A program made the position numbers and the translations under genes. Positions 26,204-35,586 of a DNA stretch of 64,000 bases are shown in pieces. A model generated the notes under the pieces. That model was given only the letters and a program-made list of their open reading frames with translations, ran no database searches and had not been told where the DNA came from. This stretch comes from Mycobacterium dioxanotrophicus (GTDB lineage Bacteria > Actinomycetota > Actinomycetes > Mycobacteriales > Mycobacteriaceae), in NCBI RefSeq assembly GCF_002157835.1, contig NZ_CP020809.1:2914001-2978000 (forward strand), given 5' to 3'. How positions within the stretch are numbered: position 1 is the first letter of the stretch; the number at the start of each line of letters is the position of its first letter.

Positions 26204-27257
26204 TCAGCTCCAGCGTGCCGAGCTCGCGGATGGCCTGGCAGCCGCGTTCGGCCATCGCCACCATCATGTCGTCACCGCGTTCGGTGGAGGTGGCGAACGC
26301 GCAGCCAAGCACGGTGATCAACGGCGCCTGCAACATGCCCAACCGATAGTCGTACCAACAACTTTCGCGGTCGTATCCGACGACGCCGTGGGCCTGCAAG
26401 GTCTGGTGGTACACCTCGACGAGTTCGGTTTCCACCGCGGCCCGGACATCCGGGCGCAGGCTCGTGGCGGTGAAGTACGACAGATCCCGCGTGGGCAGGC
26501 CCGAACCCAGAGTCTGCCAGTCCACCACGGTGATGCGGGTCCGGTCCGGGTCGAACAGCATGTTGTCCAACCGATAGTCGCCGTGCAGCACCGCGAACCG
26601 GTCCGGCTCGGCCAGCAACCACGGCGTCACCACCGCCATCGCGGCCCGCATGGTGTCGCGATTCTCGACGCTCATCCGCTCGCCGAGGCGTTCGAGCGTG
26701 ATGTCGGCGGCCATCGTGGCGACGTCACCGAAACCTTTCGCCGAGTCGGGTTCCGGCTTGGGCATCGCGATGCCGGGGAAGTTGGCCCACTGCGGGTCAC
26801 ACCAGGTCGGACCGTGCAAGGCGGCCAGGGCGCGGACCGCCAGCGTGGCCTCGGCCGGTGTACATCCCGCGATCTGGTCACCCTGCACCGCGGGAGCCAT
26901 ATCGGCCAGCAGTAGCACGAAATCGGCGCCGTCGCCGGCGATTGCGCAGTGGTGACAGTGCGGTACCGGGATCTGCACGTGGCCGGCGACATTGGTGTAG
27001 AACGCGTGCTCGGAGCGGTAGCCGATGGCGACGCGGTCGCGCACGGTGTCGTCTTGTGAGGGCAGCTTGACGGCAAAAGTGTCTGGAAGACCGGGGTTTT
27101 CGTCGGCGTAGGTCACCGACACCCGGTAGGTGGCGCCGGTCTGGCCCGTGCCGATCGGTACCGTCTCGGCTGTGCGGACGTCGGTGCCGAGCACCGCCGA
27201 GAGCCATCCGGGCGTGACGTCGGTCGGCTTGCCCGGGATGGACACCGCAGCGGTCAC
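26190..27257 (-). CDS. Aminoglycoside-phosphotransferase-like kinase (APH family)
   Basis: The 355-aa protein has the APH/choline kinase fold. The ATP-loop region is IGTGQTGATYRVSVTY, the catalytic loop is AVLHGDYRLDNMLFD, and the metal-binding motif is VVDWQTLGSG. Proteins of this type near acyl-CoA dehydrogenase or TetR genes in mycobacteria are usually small-molecule kinases of unknown substrate rather than resistance genes. It follows the TetR gene with a 4-nt overlap, so it is probably controlled by it. Start is the GTG at 27257. Confidence 0.85.
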   Translation of the reverse strand: MTAAVSIPGKPTDVTPGWLSAVLGTDVRTAETVPIGTGQTGATYRVSVTYADENPGLPDTFAVKLPSQDDTVRDRVAIGYRSEHAFYTNVAGHVQIPVPHCHHCAIAGDGADFVLLLADMAPAVQGDQIAGCTPAEATLAVRALAALHGPTWCDPQWANFPGIAMPKPEPDSAKGFGDVATMAADITLERLGERMSVENRDTMRAAMAVVTPWLLAEPDRFAVLHGDYRLDNMLFDPDRTRITVVDWQTLGSGLPTRDLSYFTATSLRPDVRAAVETELVEVYHQTLQAHGVVGYDRESCWYDYRLGMLQAPLITVLGCAFATSTERGDDMMVAMAERGCQAIRELGTLELISAL

Positions 27258-27886
27258 CGCGTCGCCCCGTAGATGGTGCCCATCCAGATCGCCTCCGCGC
27301 CGTCGAGCAACTGCAGGCGCGTCAACGGTCCACCGATGATGCAGCGCTCGATCAACCGGTCGTTGAATTCCAGCAGGAGCCCGGCGAGCACCACCGGATC
27401 GGCACCGTCGGGTGCCCGGCCGCTCGCGCGCTCGGCCGCGATCACCGCCGACACGGTCGGGACGAACGATTCCCTGGCCGCATCCCACAGATCGCGCACG
27501 GCGCCACTGGTCCCACGAGCTTCCAACATGGCGTGGAACAGGTACCGATGGTTCTCGGCAGTGCGCAGTACGGCGTCGATGGTGTCGCGGATGCGGGTGC
27601 GGGGCGGCTTGTCGGTGTTGGCCAGGATGTTGTTGGCAGCCAGCAGCGCATCATGCATGGGCTCGAGCAGGGCGGCGACCGCGGCGCCCTTGTTCTCGAA
27701 GTAGAAGTAGAACGCCGACCGCCCCACGCCGGCCTGCCGGGCGACCTTGGCGATGTCCAGCGAATCGAACCCGGTCTCCATCAAGTGCTGGTTGAGCGCT
27801 TCCAAGATGGCTGCGCGGCGCTGATCGCTGCGTTGCGGCTGGCGGCGGTCGATCCGGGACCGCACCTGTGCGCCGTGTTGTGCCAC
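27254..27886 (-). CDS. TetR-family regulator (operon with phosphotransferase)
   Basis: The ~210-aa protein has the TetR DNA-binding domain: RRAAILEALNQHLMETGFDSLDIAKVARQAGVGRSAFYFYFENKGAAVAALLE. I prefer the GTG at 27886, which has GGGAGG close upstream; a GTG at 27937 would add 17 residues but would run through an inverted repeat that looks like the operator. It is translationally coupled to the phosphotransferase gene. The ligand is unknown. Confidence 0.82.
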   Translation of the reverse strand: MAQHGAQVRSRIDRRQPQRSDQRRAAILEALNQHLMETGFDSLDIAKVARQAGVGRSAFYFYFENKGAAVAALLEPMHDALLAANNILANTDKPPRTRIRDTIDAVLRTAENHRYLFHAMLEARGTSGAVRDLWDAARESFVPTVSAVIAAERASGRAPDGADPVVLAGLLLEFNDRLIERCIIGGPLTRLQLLDGAEAIWMGTIYGATR

Positions 27887-27904
27887 TGGCCTCCCTACCG
27901 AACG

Positions 27905-27931
27905 GGTGTCACGCTGAACGGGTGTGACGCC
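27905..27931. promoter_or_regulatory. Inverted/direct repeat, possible operator of the TetR-kinase operon
   Basis: GGTGTCACGC and, on the other strand, GGCGTCACAC form an imperfect inverted repeat (GGYGTCACRC). The same bases also read as two direct copies of GAACGGGTGT. It lies 20-45 bp upstream of the preferred TetR start, a normal place for autoregulation. Confidence 0.4.
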
Positions 27932-27992
27932 GGACACTAACGCCGATTCTGACAGTCGTCAATCGCTGTCGACGGAAGTCAGAAGTCAGGGC

Positions 27993-29864
27993 TCAACCCG
28001 CTCCGATCAACCGACGCAACTCATCCGACGCGGCCATCCGGGCGGCATCGGCGTCCTGACGAAGCGAGCGGATCTGAGTGTCGAGCGCATTGACCCGGTT
28101 CTGCAGTTGCTCGAGCTGCTCGACCTGCCGCCGCCGCAGTTCACCCTCGGGCCCGTCGGAGCCCAGCACCTTGAGTTGTTCGGCGATGCGGCTCTGCGCG
28201 GCGTAGTCGTCGGTGCGGCCGGCTTCGAGGCGCTCCCGTTCGGCGTCGAGGCGGTCGGCGTGCTCCCAACGCTGCAGCACACCTGAGAGCTCGTCGATGG
28301 TCGCAGCGTCGAGCGACCGCCCCGCCAGCCATTGTTCCAACTGGCGCGGTGATAGCTGCCGGTAGTCGATCTCGGTGTAGACCGGCCAGGTTTCCAGGAC
28401 CGTGGCGTCCACGGTGTGATGCCCGGGCACCGACACCCGGACCCGGTGCCAGCGTCCGTCGGTGTCGATGTCGACGACACCGTCCAGCGGGGTGACTGTG
28501 TGCTCGCGAACGCGGAGCAGCTCGACGATGACGTCGACGGCCTCGTCGTGATCGTTCTCGGCGCGCAGTATGTAGCGCTTCTCGAAGCGCTGTTCCTCGA
28601 CCACGGCATCGGTACCCAGACGGACCCGTGCGGTCACCCTGTCGGCGGTGCTCTTGCTGCGGCAACGCACTGCCAGATCCTTGGCAAACGCCAACCGCAC
28701 CTTGGCATCTCGCGCGGTGAACGGCACCATTGCCTCTCCGGCGTAGCTGTCCTGCTCGTAGATCACCGCGGGCCCCTCTTCGAGCACCACCCCGGTGCTG
28801 TTGGTGAAGGCCAACATGACATCGGGCGCAGGTGGCGCGCCCTCCCGCCACACCAGTTCACGGCGGACGCCGTCGACGGGCGTCACCGCGAGCGGAACCA
28901 TGGCCGCGCCGCCGCGCTTGAGCGATACCGGGCTTGTCAGTCGGTATTCGAAATGCTCACCGCTGTCCGAGGTTTCGACGTCGGCTGCGGCCTCGGCGTA
29001 CGCGTCGAAAGAGCCCGCGGCCATCGGCATCCCGGCGAGCGCAGGGGCGGGCATTGCGCCTCCGGCGCGGGTGGCCTTTGGCACGGCGACACGTTCGGGC
29101 TCCTCGACCACCGCCCGCCGCACCTTCCTGCCGTGGTACAGGTCGATGTCGAACGAAATCGGTTGTCCGGTGGTCAATGTCAGGGAGATGTCGGTGAGAT
29201 CCTCGTCGACCGGATTGTGCACGATGCCCATGGCCGCCAACACCAGCCCGTCACCGTCGCGGACCAACCGGTACGACACCCGCCACATCGGCGCCGGGAC
29301 GATGTAGGACACCCGCGCCTGCTGTGCGCTGCCCCGGATCTGCACGGCCACTTGGCAATCCTGGCCCGCGGTCGCGGCACGGGACCGGTCGATCAGGTAC
29401 GCCAGGTCCGCGCGGGACGGATCCTCGACCAGGTCGACCCGGTCGGTCTCGGCGAGGTCGACCAGGCTCACCGCGCCGGCCTCGGTGCGCAACACGAGCA
29501 GTCGCCGATTCTCGCCGGACTCGTCGACGCCGACGACCTCGCCGCGGTGGCGTCGATCGCCGCAGCGCACCTCGACCACCCGGCCGCGCAACGCCTCGAT
29601 GAGTCCGAGAAGTGCGCCACCGGGCTCCAACAGCAGGTTGCGGCCGGCGAGTTCGGTGCGCGGGTCCGACGGCGTGTCGAACGCGATGGTGCCCACCGAT
29701 GCCTGTCCGCCGGTGATGTCCACCGTCAGGGACTTCAACACGTCCTTCATGTCGTCGCGGCGGAACGTCAGTTCGAGATCACCGTCGACGGGCCCGCTGC
29801 GGCTGACGTACGCCACGCCGTGCTTGTACATGACGAGGCGGTCCACCGCGGGGCGTGTGCTCAT
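27993..29864 (-). CDS. DUF4139-family protein with C-terminal coiled coil
   Basis: The 623-aa cytosolic protein has no signal peptide. Its middle (VSYIVPAPMWRVSYRLVRD, LVLAAMGIVHNPVDEDLTDISLTLTTGQPISFDIDLYHGRK) and later YEQDSYAGEAMVPFT and EKRYILRAENDHDEAVDVIVE match DUF4139. The last ~120 residues (EHADRLDAERERLEAGR through IRSLRQDADAARM) form a coiled coil. The family has no established biochemical role. On the minus strand TAGGGT lies 6 nt before the ATG, so the message is likely leaderless. It has no partner gene within 25 bp except cobIJ downstream. Confidence 0.85.
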   Translation of the reverse strand: MSTRPAVDRLVMYKHGVAYVSRSGPVDGDLELTFRRDDMKDVLKSLTVDITGGQASVGTIAFDTPSDPRTELAGRNLLLEPGGALLGLIEALRGRVVEVRCGDRRHRGEVVGVDESGENRRLLVLRTEAGAVSLVDLAETDRVDLVEDPSRADLAYLIDRSRAATAGQDCQVAVQIRGSAQQARVSYIVPAPMWRVSYRLVRDGDGLVLAAMGIVHNPVDEDLTDISLTLTTGQPISFDIDLYHGRKVRRAVVEEPERVAVPKATRAGGAMPAPALAGMPMAAGSFDAYAEAAADVETSDSGEHFEYRLTSPVSLKRGGAAMVPLAVTPVDGVRRELVWREGAPPAPDVMLAFTNSTGVVLEEGPAVIYEQDSYAGEAMVPFTARDAKVRLAFAKDLAVRCRSKSTADRVTARVRLGTDAVVEEQRFEKRYILRAENDHDEAVDVIVELLRVREHTVTPLDGVVDIDTDGRWHRVRVSVPGHHTVDATVLETWPVYTEIDYRQLSPRQLEQWLAGRSLDAATIDELSGVLQRWEHADRLDAERERLEAGRTDDYAAQSRIAEQLKVLGSDGPEGELRRRQVEQLEQLQNRVNALDTQIRSLRQDADAARMAASDELRRLIGAG

Positions 29865-29870
29865 AGGGCG

Positions 29871-29876
29871 ACCCTA
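29871..29876 (-). promoter_or_regulatory. Likely -10 box for leaderless DUF4139 gene
   Basis: The minus-strand hexamer TAGGGT is followed by 6 nt and then the ATG. No ribosome binding site is present. Confidence 0.55.
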
Positions 29877-29890
29877 GCGGCGCCCGCGGA

Positions 29891-31378
29891 TCAGCTCGGG
29901 TAGCGCCGCGGGGTGAAGACCCGGTCCCGGTCCTGATCGGTGTACCACTGCGTCTGTGACGAGCCGATGATCAACAGGCAGCGCATGTCGACCTCACCCG
30001 GGTCGAGGTCGGCCAGCCGCACCACCCGGACACTCTCACCGCTGTCGGGTTGCGCGCCGGACACCGACCGGCCGATGATCACCGGCGTGCTCGGGTCGCG
30101 GTGCTCCAACAGCAGATCGCGCATCGCACCGACCTGCCAGGTTCGCGTCTTGGACGCCGGGTTGTAGATGGCCAGCACCAGGTCGGCCTTGGCCGCGGCG
30201 GTCAGCCGAGAAGCGATCACGTCCCAGGGCTTGAGCCGGTCGGACAGCGATATCACCGCGTAGTCATGGCCGAGCGGCGCGCCGGCCCGGCTGGCGACGG
30301 CCTGGGCGGCCGTCATCGCGGGGATGACGCGGACCTCGACACCCGGCCACTGCTTGGCCTCTTCGAGCACCGCGGTGGCCATCGCGAACACACCGGGATC
30401 CCCGGAGGAGACCACCGCCACGGTGCGGCCCTGCTGAGCCAGGTTGCACGCCAGCTCGGCGCGGGCGGGCTCGTCGGTGTTGTCGCTCGGGTGGTGGCGC
30501 TGCCCGGCCCGCAGTCCGGCCCGTTCCAGGTAAGGGAAGTACCCGATGAGGTCGGTCGCCGCGGCCAGCTCGCGCCGGCTCTGCGGCGTCATCCAGTCGG
30601 AGTCGCCGGGCCCGAGCCCGATCACCACGACACTGCCCGTCGCCGGGGCCGCGACGCGGCCGCCGCCGGGGATCATGGCCAGCGAGAAGTACGGCACCTT
30701 GCCGGGGTCGATGTCGCCGGCAGGTGCCACCCGCTGGCGATCGGTGCTGGCCCGCTCCACGTAGTACGCCTCGTCGAGCCGGCTCGTTGATGAAAGGGCT
30801 TCGCGCACAGCGGTATACGACCGGCCGAGTTTGAGGACCACGGCGGCGTCGGTGTCGGAGAGCCGGCGCTTGAGCTCCTCGGCGGGCAGTGTTCCAGGCA
30901 GGATGGTGAGCACCTCGTCGCCCTGCACCAGCGGCGTTCCGGTGGCGGCCGACGCCGCGCTCACCGAGGTCACCCCGGGCACGATGACGGCGTCGAACCG
31001 CTCGGTGAGCCGGGTATGCATGTGCATGTAGGAGCTGTAGAACAGCGGATCGCCCTCGGCCAGCAGAGCGACGTTGCGGCCGGCCTCCAGGTGCGCCGCG
31101 ATGCGCTCGGCGGATTCGGCGTAGAAATCCTCCATCGCGCCCGTGTAGCCGCCGGGATGGTCGGTGGTCTCGGTGGTCACCGGGTACACCAAGTGTTCCT
31201 CGACCTGGCCGGGACGCAGATACCGTTCGGCGATGCCCCTGGCGATGCTGTGACCGTGCCGCGCGCTGTGGTAGGCGACGACGTCGGCCTCGCCGATCAG
31301 CCGGGCGGCCTTGACCGTCACCAACTCCGGATCACCCGGCCCCAACCCGACGCCGTAGAGGGTTCCCGTTGTTGTCAT
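29891..31378 (-). CDS. cobIJ: Bifunctional precorrin-2 C20- / precorrin-3B C17-methyltransferase CobIJ
   Basis: The 495-aa protein is a fusion of two tetrapyrrole methylases. The N-terminal CobI half ([23 protein letters not shown] through [10 protein letters not shown], about 1-240) methylates C-20 of precorrin-2. The C-terminal CobJ half ([22 protein letters not shown] through VIIGRSVSG, about 255-495) methylates C-17 with ring contraction. Both carry the GxGPGD SAM motif and a GDP loop ([25 protein letters not shown]). It overlaps cobH by 4 nt. The fusion is usual for mycobacteria. Confidence 0.95.
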   Translation of the reverse strand: MTTTGTLYGVGLGPGDPELVTVKAARLIGEADVVAYHSARHGHSIARGIAERYLRPGQVEEHLVYPVTTETTDHPGGYTGAMEDFYAESAERIAAHLEAGRNVALLAEGDPLFYSSYMHMHTRLTERFDAVIVPGVTSVSAASAATGTPLVQGDEVLTILPGTLPAEELKRRLSDTDAAVVLKLGRSYTAVREALSSTSRLDEAYYVERASTDRQRVAPAGDIDPGKVPYFSLAMIPGGGRVAAPATGSVVVIGLGPGDSDWMTPQSRRELAAATDLIGYFPYLERAGLRAGQRHHPSDNTDEPARAELACNLAQQGRTVAVVSSGDPGVFAMATAVLEEAKQWPGVEVRVIPAMTAAQAVASRAGAPLGHDYAVISLSDRLKPWDVIASRLTAAAKADLVLAIYNPASKTRTWQVGAMRDLLLEHRDPSTPVIIGRSVSGAQPDSGESVRVVRLADLDPGEVDMRCLLIIGSSQTQWYTDQDRDRVFTPRRYPS

Positions 31379-32001
31379 TCGCGTTCGCTCGCAATCGCAT
31401 TGACGGCGGCGGCGGCCATCGCGCTGCCGCCGCGACGGCCGGTTACCACCAGATAGGACATTCCGCGCGGGCGCTCGATCAGTTCCTGCTTGGACTGGGC
31501 GGATCCGACGAAGCCGACCGGACCACCGAGCACCGCGGCGGGCGCCGGGGCGCCCTCGTCGAGCAGTTCGAGCAGCCGGAACAGGGCCGTCGGCGCATTG
31601 CCGATCGCCAGCACCGAGCCGCCGAGGCGGTCCGCCCACAGGTCGACGGCGGCCGCGGACCGCGTGCTGCCCAACCGGGTGGCCAGTTCGGGGGCGCGTG
31701 GATCGGCGACCAGCGATACCACCTCGTTGTCGGCGGGGAGCCGTGAGCGGGTGATGCCCGCCGCCACCATGGACGAATCGCACAGCACCGGCGCGCCCGC
31801 GGTCAGTGCGGCATGTGCCCTGGTGACGACGTCGGCGCTGAACGCGACGTGTTCGGCGACGTCGACCTGGCCGCAGGTGTGGATCAGCCGGACCACCACA
31901 CGCGAGACGTCGGCGGGGAAACGCTCCAGATCGGCTTCGTCGCGGATCGTCGCGAACGACTGCCGGTAGATCTCCGCAGCGTCGCGGATGTAGTCGAGCA
32001 C
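31375..32001 (-). CDS. cobH: Precorrin-8X methylmutase CobH
   Basis: CobH moves the C-11 methyl of precorrin-8X to C-12, producing hydrogenobyrinic acid. The 208-aa protein shows [21 protein letters not shown], the catalytic histidine region [50 protein letters not shown] and [15 protein letters not shown]. The GTG start is 9 bp after cobG. The ATGA overlap with cobIJ couples them. Confidence 0.95.
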   Translation of the reverse strand: MLDYIRDAAEIYRQSFATIRDEADLERFPADVSRVVVRLIHTCGQVDVAEHVAFSADVVTRAHAALTAGAPVLCDSSMVAAGITRSRLPADNEVVSLVADPRAPELATRLGSTRSAAAVDLWADRLGGSVLAIGNAPTALFRLLELLDEGAPAPAAVLGGPVGFVGSAQSKQELIERPRGMSYLVVTGRRGGSAMAAAAVNAIASERE

Positions 32002-32010
32002 TCGAACACC

Positions 32011-33129
32011 TTACGGGGGTGGGAATCGCAGGTGGTATCCGTCCTCACCCGCCACCAGCACCTCGCCGACAGGCGGGCTGCCGCAGGCTCGGTCGCAGCC
32101 GACGAAATGTCGGTGGGTGCTCGCGGGGCTGTTCACCGCTTCGGCGGCGTCGGCCCGCACATCGGCCAGCGATTTGGCGCAGCCCGGGCTGCCGGTGCAC
32201 GAACTGATGTCCAGCCACGGGGAATTCTCGTCGAAGATCAACCCCATCGGCGCCAGCACCCGCAGCGACACGTCCGCCACACCCTCATCGAGATCACACA
32301 CCAGCACCGACCGCCACGGCGTGATCACCAGCGGGGCCTCGATCGCGGCGAGGAACTGGGCCGTGCGGGCCTGCAGAACCCCGAGCGGCACACCCGCGCC
32401 GAGGCTGATCCGGCCGTCACGCTGCTCGATCCAACCGACCGGGGGCCGTATCGTCGGCGGCCACTGGGTCCCTGTGGCTGCGCTGACCTCGCGTCCGGCC
32501 AGCAGTGCCGAGGTATCGTCGAGTTCGGTTATGCGCCAAGAATTTCCGCGGATCGCGGCGAATCGCGTCGCAGTCTCGACGAGGGTCGGCACCACGTCGG
32601 CGACCGTCATTCGCACCCCGGTGTCGGTGCCGGCCAGCAGCAGGGCCGCGGTGTCGGCGCCGAGCATGTGGGCGCCGACGTCGGCGGCCAGCCCGGACAC
32701 GTCGCCACGGCCGTCGTCGAGGCTGAACCAGAACCGGCCGGGCAGCTCGGCCAGTACCGGATGCGCTTGGATGGCCCGGTCCAGGTCGCCGACCAGGCCG
32801 CGCACGTCGGCCAGTCCGCCGCAGCGCCCCGAAAGGGGGGACGCGACGATGTTGCGGACGCGCTCATGCGACGGCGAGGGCAGCAGACCGGCGTCGGTCA
32901 GCGCTGCGGCCACCGCATCGGTATCGGTGATGGCGCGCAGTTGAACATTGCCGCGCGACGTGAGTTCCATTGCGGGGGAGGCGAACTGCTCGGCCATCTC
33001 GGCCAGGGTGGCGAGCTGCGCGGCGGAGATCATGCCGCCGGCCAAGCGAATCCGGGCCAGCGCGCCGTCGGCGGCCCGGTGCACTGTGAGTGCGCCGGGG
33101 CAGGCATCGTCGTCGCGGGTTCGGGTCAT
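32011..33129 (-). CDS. cobG: Precorrin-3B synthase CobG
   Basis: CobG is the O2-dependent monooxygenase of the aerobic cobalamin route and makes precorrin-3B from precorrin-3A. The 372-aa protein belongs to the nitrite/sulfite reductase family. It has the ferredoxin-like half-domain MELTSRGNVQLRAITD and the cluster/siroheme cysteines in SSCTGSPGCAKSL and VGCDRACGSPPVGE. Either the ATG at 33129 or one at 33141 can be the start, as both have purine-rich sequence upstream. Its presence marks the aerobic pathway. Confidence 0.93.
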   Translation of the reverse strand: MTRTRDDDACPGALTVHRAADGALARIRLAGGMISAAQLATLAEMAEQFASPAMELTSRGNVQLRAITDTDAVAAALTDAGLLPSPSHERVRNIVASPLSGRCGGLADVRGLVGDLDRAIQAHPVLAELPGRFWFSLDDGRGDVSGLAADVGAHMLGADTAALLLAGTDTGVRMTVADVVPTLVETATRFAAIRGNSWRITELDDTSALLAGREVSAATGTQWPPTIRPPVGWIEQRDGRISLGAGVPLGVLQARTAQFLAAIEAPLVITPWRSVLVCDLDEGVADVSLRVLAPMGLIFDENSPWLDISSCTGSPGCAKSLADVRADAAEAVNSPASTHRHFVGCDRACGSPPVGEVLVAGEDGYHLRFPPP

Positions 33130-33183
33130 GTCCGGCTCCATTCTAGGAACTCCCTGGCCGCGCCCTGAATTCGTGCGACGATT

Positions 33184-34125
33184 GTGCAGGCGATGCCGGA
33201 TATCGACAGGACGACGGGACGCACGGCCACAGTGCTCGTGCTCCTGGTGGTTGCCGCCGTGGCCGTGCGGGGTCACCTGCCCGGTGGGACGCGTGCCCAG
33301 GCGCCGCCATCGTCGGATTCGCCGGCCAGTCTCATCGCTCTGGTCGCCCTGCTCGCGGTGGCACTCGCCGGATTCGCCTTCGCGATCTTCACTGCGCCGC
33401 GCAAGCCCGCCGACCCGGGTCCGGGTGACGGCATCCGCCGGTTGGAACTGCGCGGCCTGCGGGTCCGGCTGCGCTGGCGCTGGGTGTTGCTGGCGATCGC
33501 CGTGGTCCTGGCATGGTTGCTCGTCCTCATCCTGATCACGCGGCTGACCGCGACGCCGGTGCTTCCGGCGCCCGGGCCGGCCACGCAGACTCCGGCGCCG
33601 CCCAGCTCGGTTCCCAACCGGCGACCGGATCCCACCGGGTCGGGGCCGAGCGCCTTCGGTTATCTGGCGGCGACGACGGTCGCGCTGCTGGTCATCGTGG
33701 GATTCGGCATCGCCAGGCAGGCCCGGCGCGCCGGTCAGCCGCCGCTGGTTCCGCAGGATGGCATCCGCGCGGTGCCACGGCACGTGCCGCGTGGGCCCGA
33801 AAGGCTCGCCCGCGCAGCCGAACTCGGTCTGGAAGAGATCGGCGATGTGAGCCGTGACCCGCGCGCGGCGATCATCGCCTGTTACGTCGCGATGGAGCGC
33901 GCACTCGCGCATGCCCCCGGCGCGGTGCCGCTGGCCTCCGATACGCCGTCGGAGGTACTGGCACGAGCCGTGCAGCACCACGCGTTGTCCGGCGACAGCG
34001 CAACCGAACTCGTCGAGCTCTTCACCGAGGCGAGATTCAGTCCGCACGTGATGAACGAGGCTGACCGCGAAGCGGCGATCCAGGCGCTGCGCCGCGTGTT
34101 GGCCGAACTGCGGAGCCTGGCATGA
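33184..34125 (+). CDS. Membrane protein with C-terminal DUF4129 domain
   Basis: The 313-aa protein has four hydrophobic segments (TVLVLLVVAAVAVRG; SLIALVALLAVALAGFAFAIF; RWVLLAIAVVLAWLLVLILI; YLAATTVALLVIVGFGIA). These are followed by a cytosolic DUF4129 region from about residue 215 (ERLARAAELGLEEIGDVSRDPRAAIIACYVAMERALAHAPGAVPLASDTPSEVLARA). DUF4129 proteins commonly accompany MoxR and DUF58 genes, as here. It is the first gene of a five-gene operon. The start may be the GTG at 33184 or the ATG at 33193. It is divergent from cobG. Confidence 0.82.
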   Translation: MQAMPDIDRTTGRTATVLVLLVVAAVAVRGHLPGGTRAQAPPSSDSPASLIALVALLAVALAGFAFAIFTAPRKPADPGPGDGIRRLELRGLRVRLRWRWVLLAIAVVLAWLLVLILITRLTATPVLPAPGPATQTPAPPSSVPNRRPDPTGSGPSAFGYLAATTVALLVIVGFGIARQARRAGQPPLVPQDGIRAVPRHVPRGPERLARAAELGLEEIGDVSRDPRAAIIACYVAMERALAHAPGAVPLASDTPSEVLARAVQHHALSGDSATELVELFTEARFSPHVMNEADREAAIQALRRVLAELRSLA

Positions 34126-34613
34126 AGAAAACCGTGGTTGCCGGGCTGCTGGTGGTGGTGCTGGTCGAGGTGGTCGCGGTGATGATGCCCGACCGCCGGG
34201 TGCTGGCCTGGGGTGCCGGTGCGGCGGTGGCGGCACTGTTGGTCACCCTCCGATGGTCGTTGCGCGACGACGCAGACCCCGAGGAGTCCGATCATGCCGT
34301 CGACGACGCCGCAGAACTGTTGGGCCAGTGGAGGTCTCAGACCGACATTCTGATCCAACGGGCTGACTCGACGCGGTTGCAGTGGGACCGGCACTTGCGG
34401 CCACGGCTGGCCAGGGAATTCGCGGCGGCCACGGGCCACCGGCAGGCTGCCGATCCCACGGCGTTCGGCGCCACCGGCAGCATGCTGTTCGGCCCCGAGC
34501 TGTGGCAGTGGGTCGATCCTGACAACGTCATCGGCACCGGAGCGGCTGCCGAGCAACCCGGGCCTGGGCGAGCAGTGCTCGACGAGATCCTGCGACGATT
34601 GGAGCGGTTATGA
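34122..34613 (+). CDS. Small two-helix membrane protein of the MoxR operon
   Basis: The 163-aa protein has two transmembrane helices near the N-terminus (VVAGLLVVVLVEVVAVMM and VLAWGAGAAVAALLVTLRW), then an acidic linker and a helical cytosolic part. No family signature is recognised. Both ends overlap neighbours by 4 nt (ATGA), so it is co-translated with the DUF4129 and MoxR genes and likely belongs to the same membrane complex. Confidence 0.82.
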   Translation: MKKTVVAGLLVVVLVEVVAVMMPDRRVLAWGAGAAVAALLVTLRWSLRDDADPEESDHAVDDAAELLGQWRSQTDILIQRADSTRLQWDRHLRPRLAREFAAATGHRQAADPTAFGATGSMLFGPELWQWVDPDNVIGTGAAAEQPGPGRAVLDEILRRLERL

Positions 34614-35584
34614 CCGGAGTGTCCGCGCTGTCGTCGGCGGCGGCCACCGCGCAGGGGGTACTCGACGAGATCGAGCGGGTGGTGGTCGGCAAGCGGGCCG
34701 CGCTCACACTCATCCTCACCACGCTGCTGGCCCGCGGCCACGTCCTCATCGAAGACCTGCCGGGGCTCGGCAAGACCCTGATCGCCCGGTCTTTCGCGGC
34801 GGCGCTCGGCTTGAAGTTCACGCGGGTGCAGTTCACGCCCGATCTGTTGCCCGCCGATCTGCTGGGATCGACGGTGTACGACATGCAGTCGGGCAGTTTC
34901 GAATTCCGGCAGGGCCCGATCTTCACCAATCTGCTGCTGGCCGACGAGATCAACCGCACCCCACCCAAGACCCAGGCCGCGCTGCTGGAGGCGATGGCGG
35001 AGGGCCAGGTCAGCATTGACGGCCACACCCATCGGCTGCCTGCCCCCTTCATCGTGCTGGCGACCGACAATCCGATCGAGTACGAGGGCACCTATCCGTT
35101 GCCGGAGGCGCAGCTCGACCGCTTCGCGGTGCGGCTGGAACTGAACTACCTCTCCGAACAGGACGAGCTGCACATGCTGCGCCGCCGCCTCGAGCGCGGC
35201 TCGGCCGAGCACGTCGTGAACCAGATCATCGACGGGCCACAGTTTTTGGCGATGCGCGAGGCGGTGGAGCAGGTCACCGTGCATGACGACGTGCTGCACT
35301 ACGTCGTCGCACTGGCCGCTGCGACCCGGCATCACCCGCAGGTCGCGGTGGGAGCCAGTCCACGCGCCGAGCTGGACCTGGTGCAGCTGGCCCGCGCCAG
35401 GTCGCTGTTGCTCGGCCGCGACTACGTGATTCCCGAGGACGTCAAAAACCTTGCGGTCGCTGCCATGTCGCATCGGATCAGCCTGCGCCCGGAGATGTGG
35501 GTGCGCAGCATCCACGGTTCGGACGTGATGACCGAGCTGCTGCGCCGGCTGCCGGTGCCCCGTGCCGGTCACGAGCCGAGCTGA
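34610..35584 (+). CDS. moxR: MoxR-family AAA+ ATPase
   Basis: MoxR ATPases work as chaperones for membrane or secreted complexes, usually with VWA or DUF58 partners. The 324-aa protein has Walker A EDLPGLGKTLIARS (about 46-59), Walker B LLLADEINRTPPKTQAALLEAM, sensor 1 VLATDNPIEYEGTYPLPEAQLDRF, and the C-terminal lid with ASPRAELDLVQLARARSLLLGRDYVIPEDV. Flanking DUF4129 and DUF58 genes give the standard MoxR cluster. Confidence 0.93.
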   Translation: MTGVSALSSAAATAQGVLDEIERVVVGKRAALTLILTTLLARGHVLIEDLPGLGKTLIARSFAAALGLKFTRVQFTPDLLPADLLGSTVYDMQSGSFEFRQGPIFTNLLLADEINRTPPKTQAALLEAMAEGQVSIDGHTHRLPAPFIVLATDNPIEYEGTYPLPEAQLDRFAVRLELNYLSEQDELHMLRRRLERGSAEHVVNQIIDGPQFLAMREAVEQVTVHDDVLHYVVALAAATRHHPQVAVGASPRAELDLVQLARARSLLLGRDYVIPEDVKNLAVAAMSHRISLRPEMWVRSIHGSDVMTELLRRLPVPRAGHEPS

Positions 35585-35586
35585 CC

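Noticed and set aside
26190..27257. Aminoglycoside resistance gene
   Set aside because: The HGDxxxxN kinase motif is shared by many small-molecule kinases. Nothing in the sequence or context points to an antibiotic substrate.
28416..29903. 495-codon open frame on the plus strand
   Set aside because: It is antisense to the DUF4139 gene, shows unnatural composition rich in Arg, His and Gly, and has no recognisable domain.
33523..34236. Long N-terminal extension of cobG
   Set aside because: The open frame on the minus strand upstream of 33141 lies over the DUF4129 gene and has no similarity to CobG proteins.
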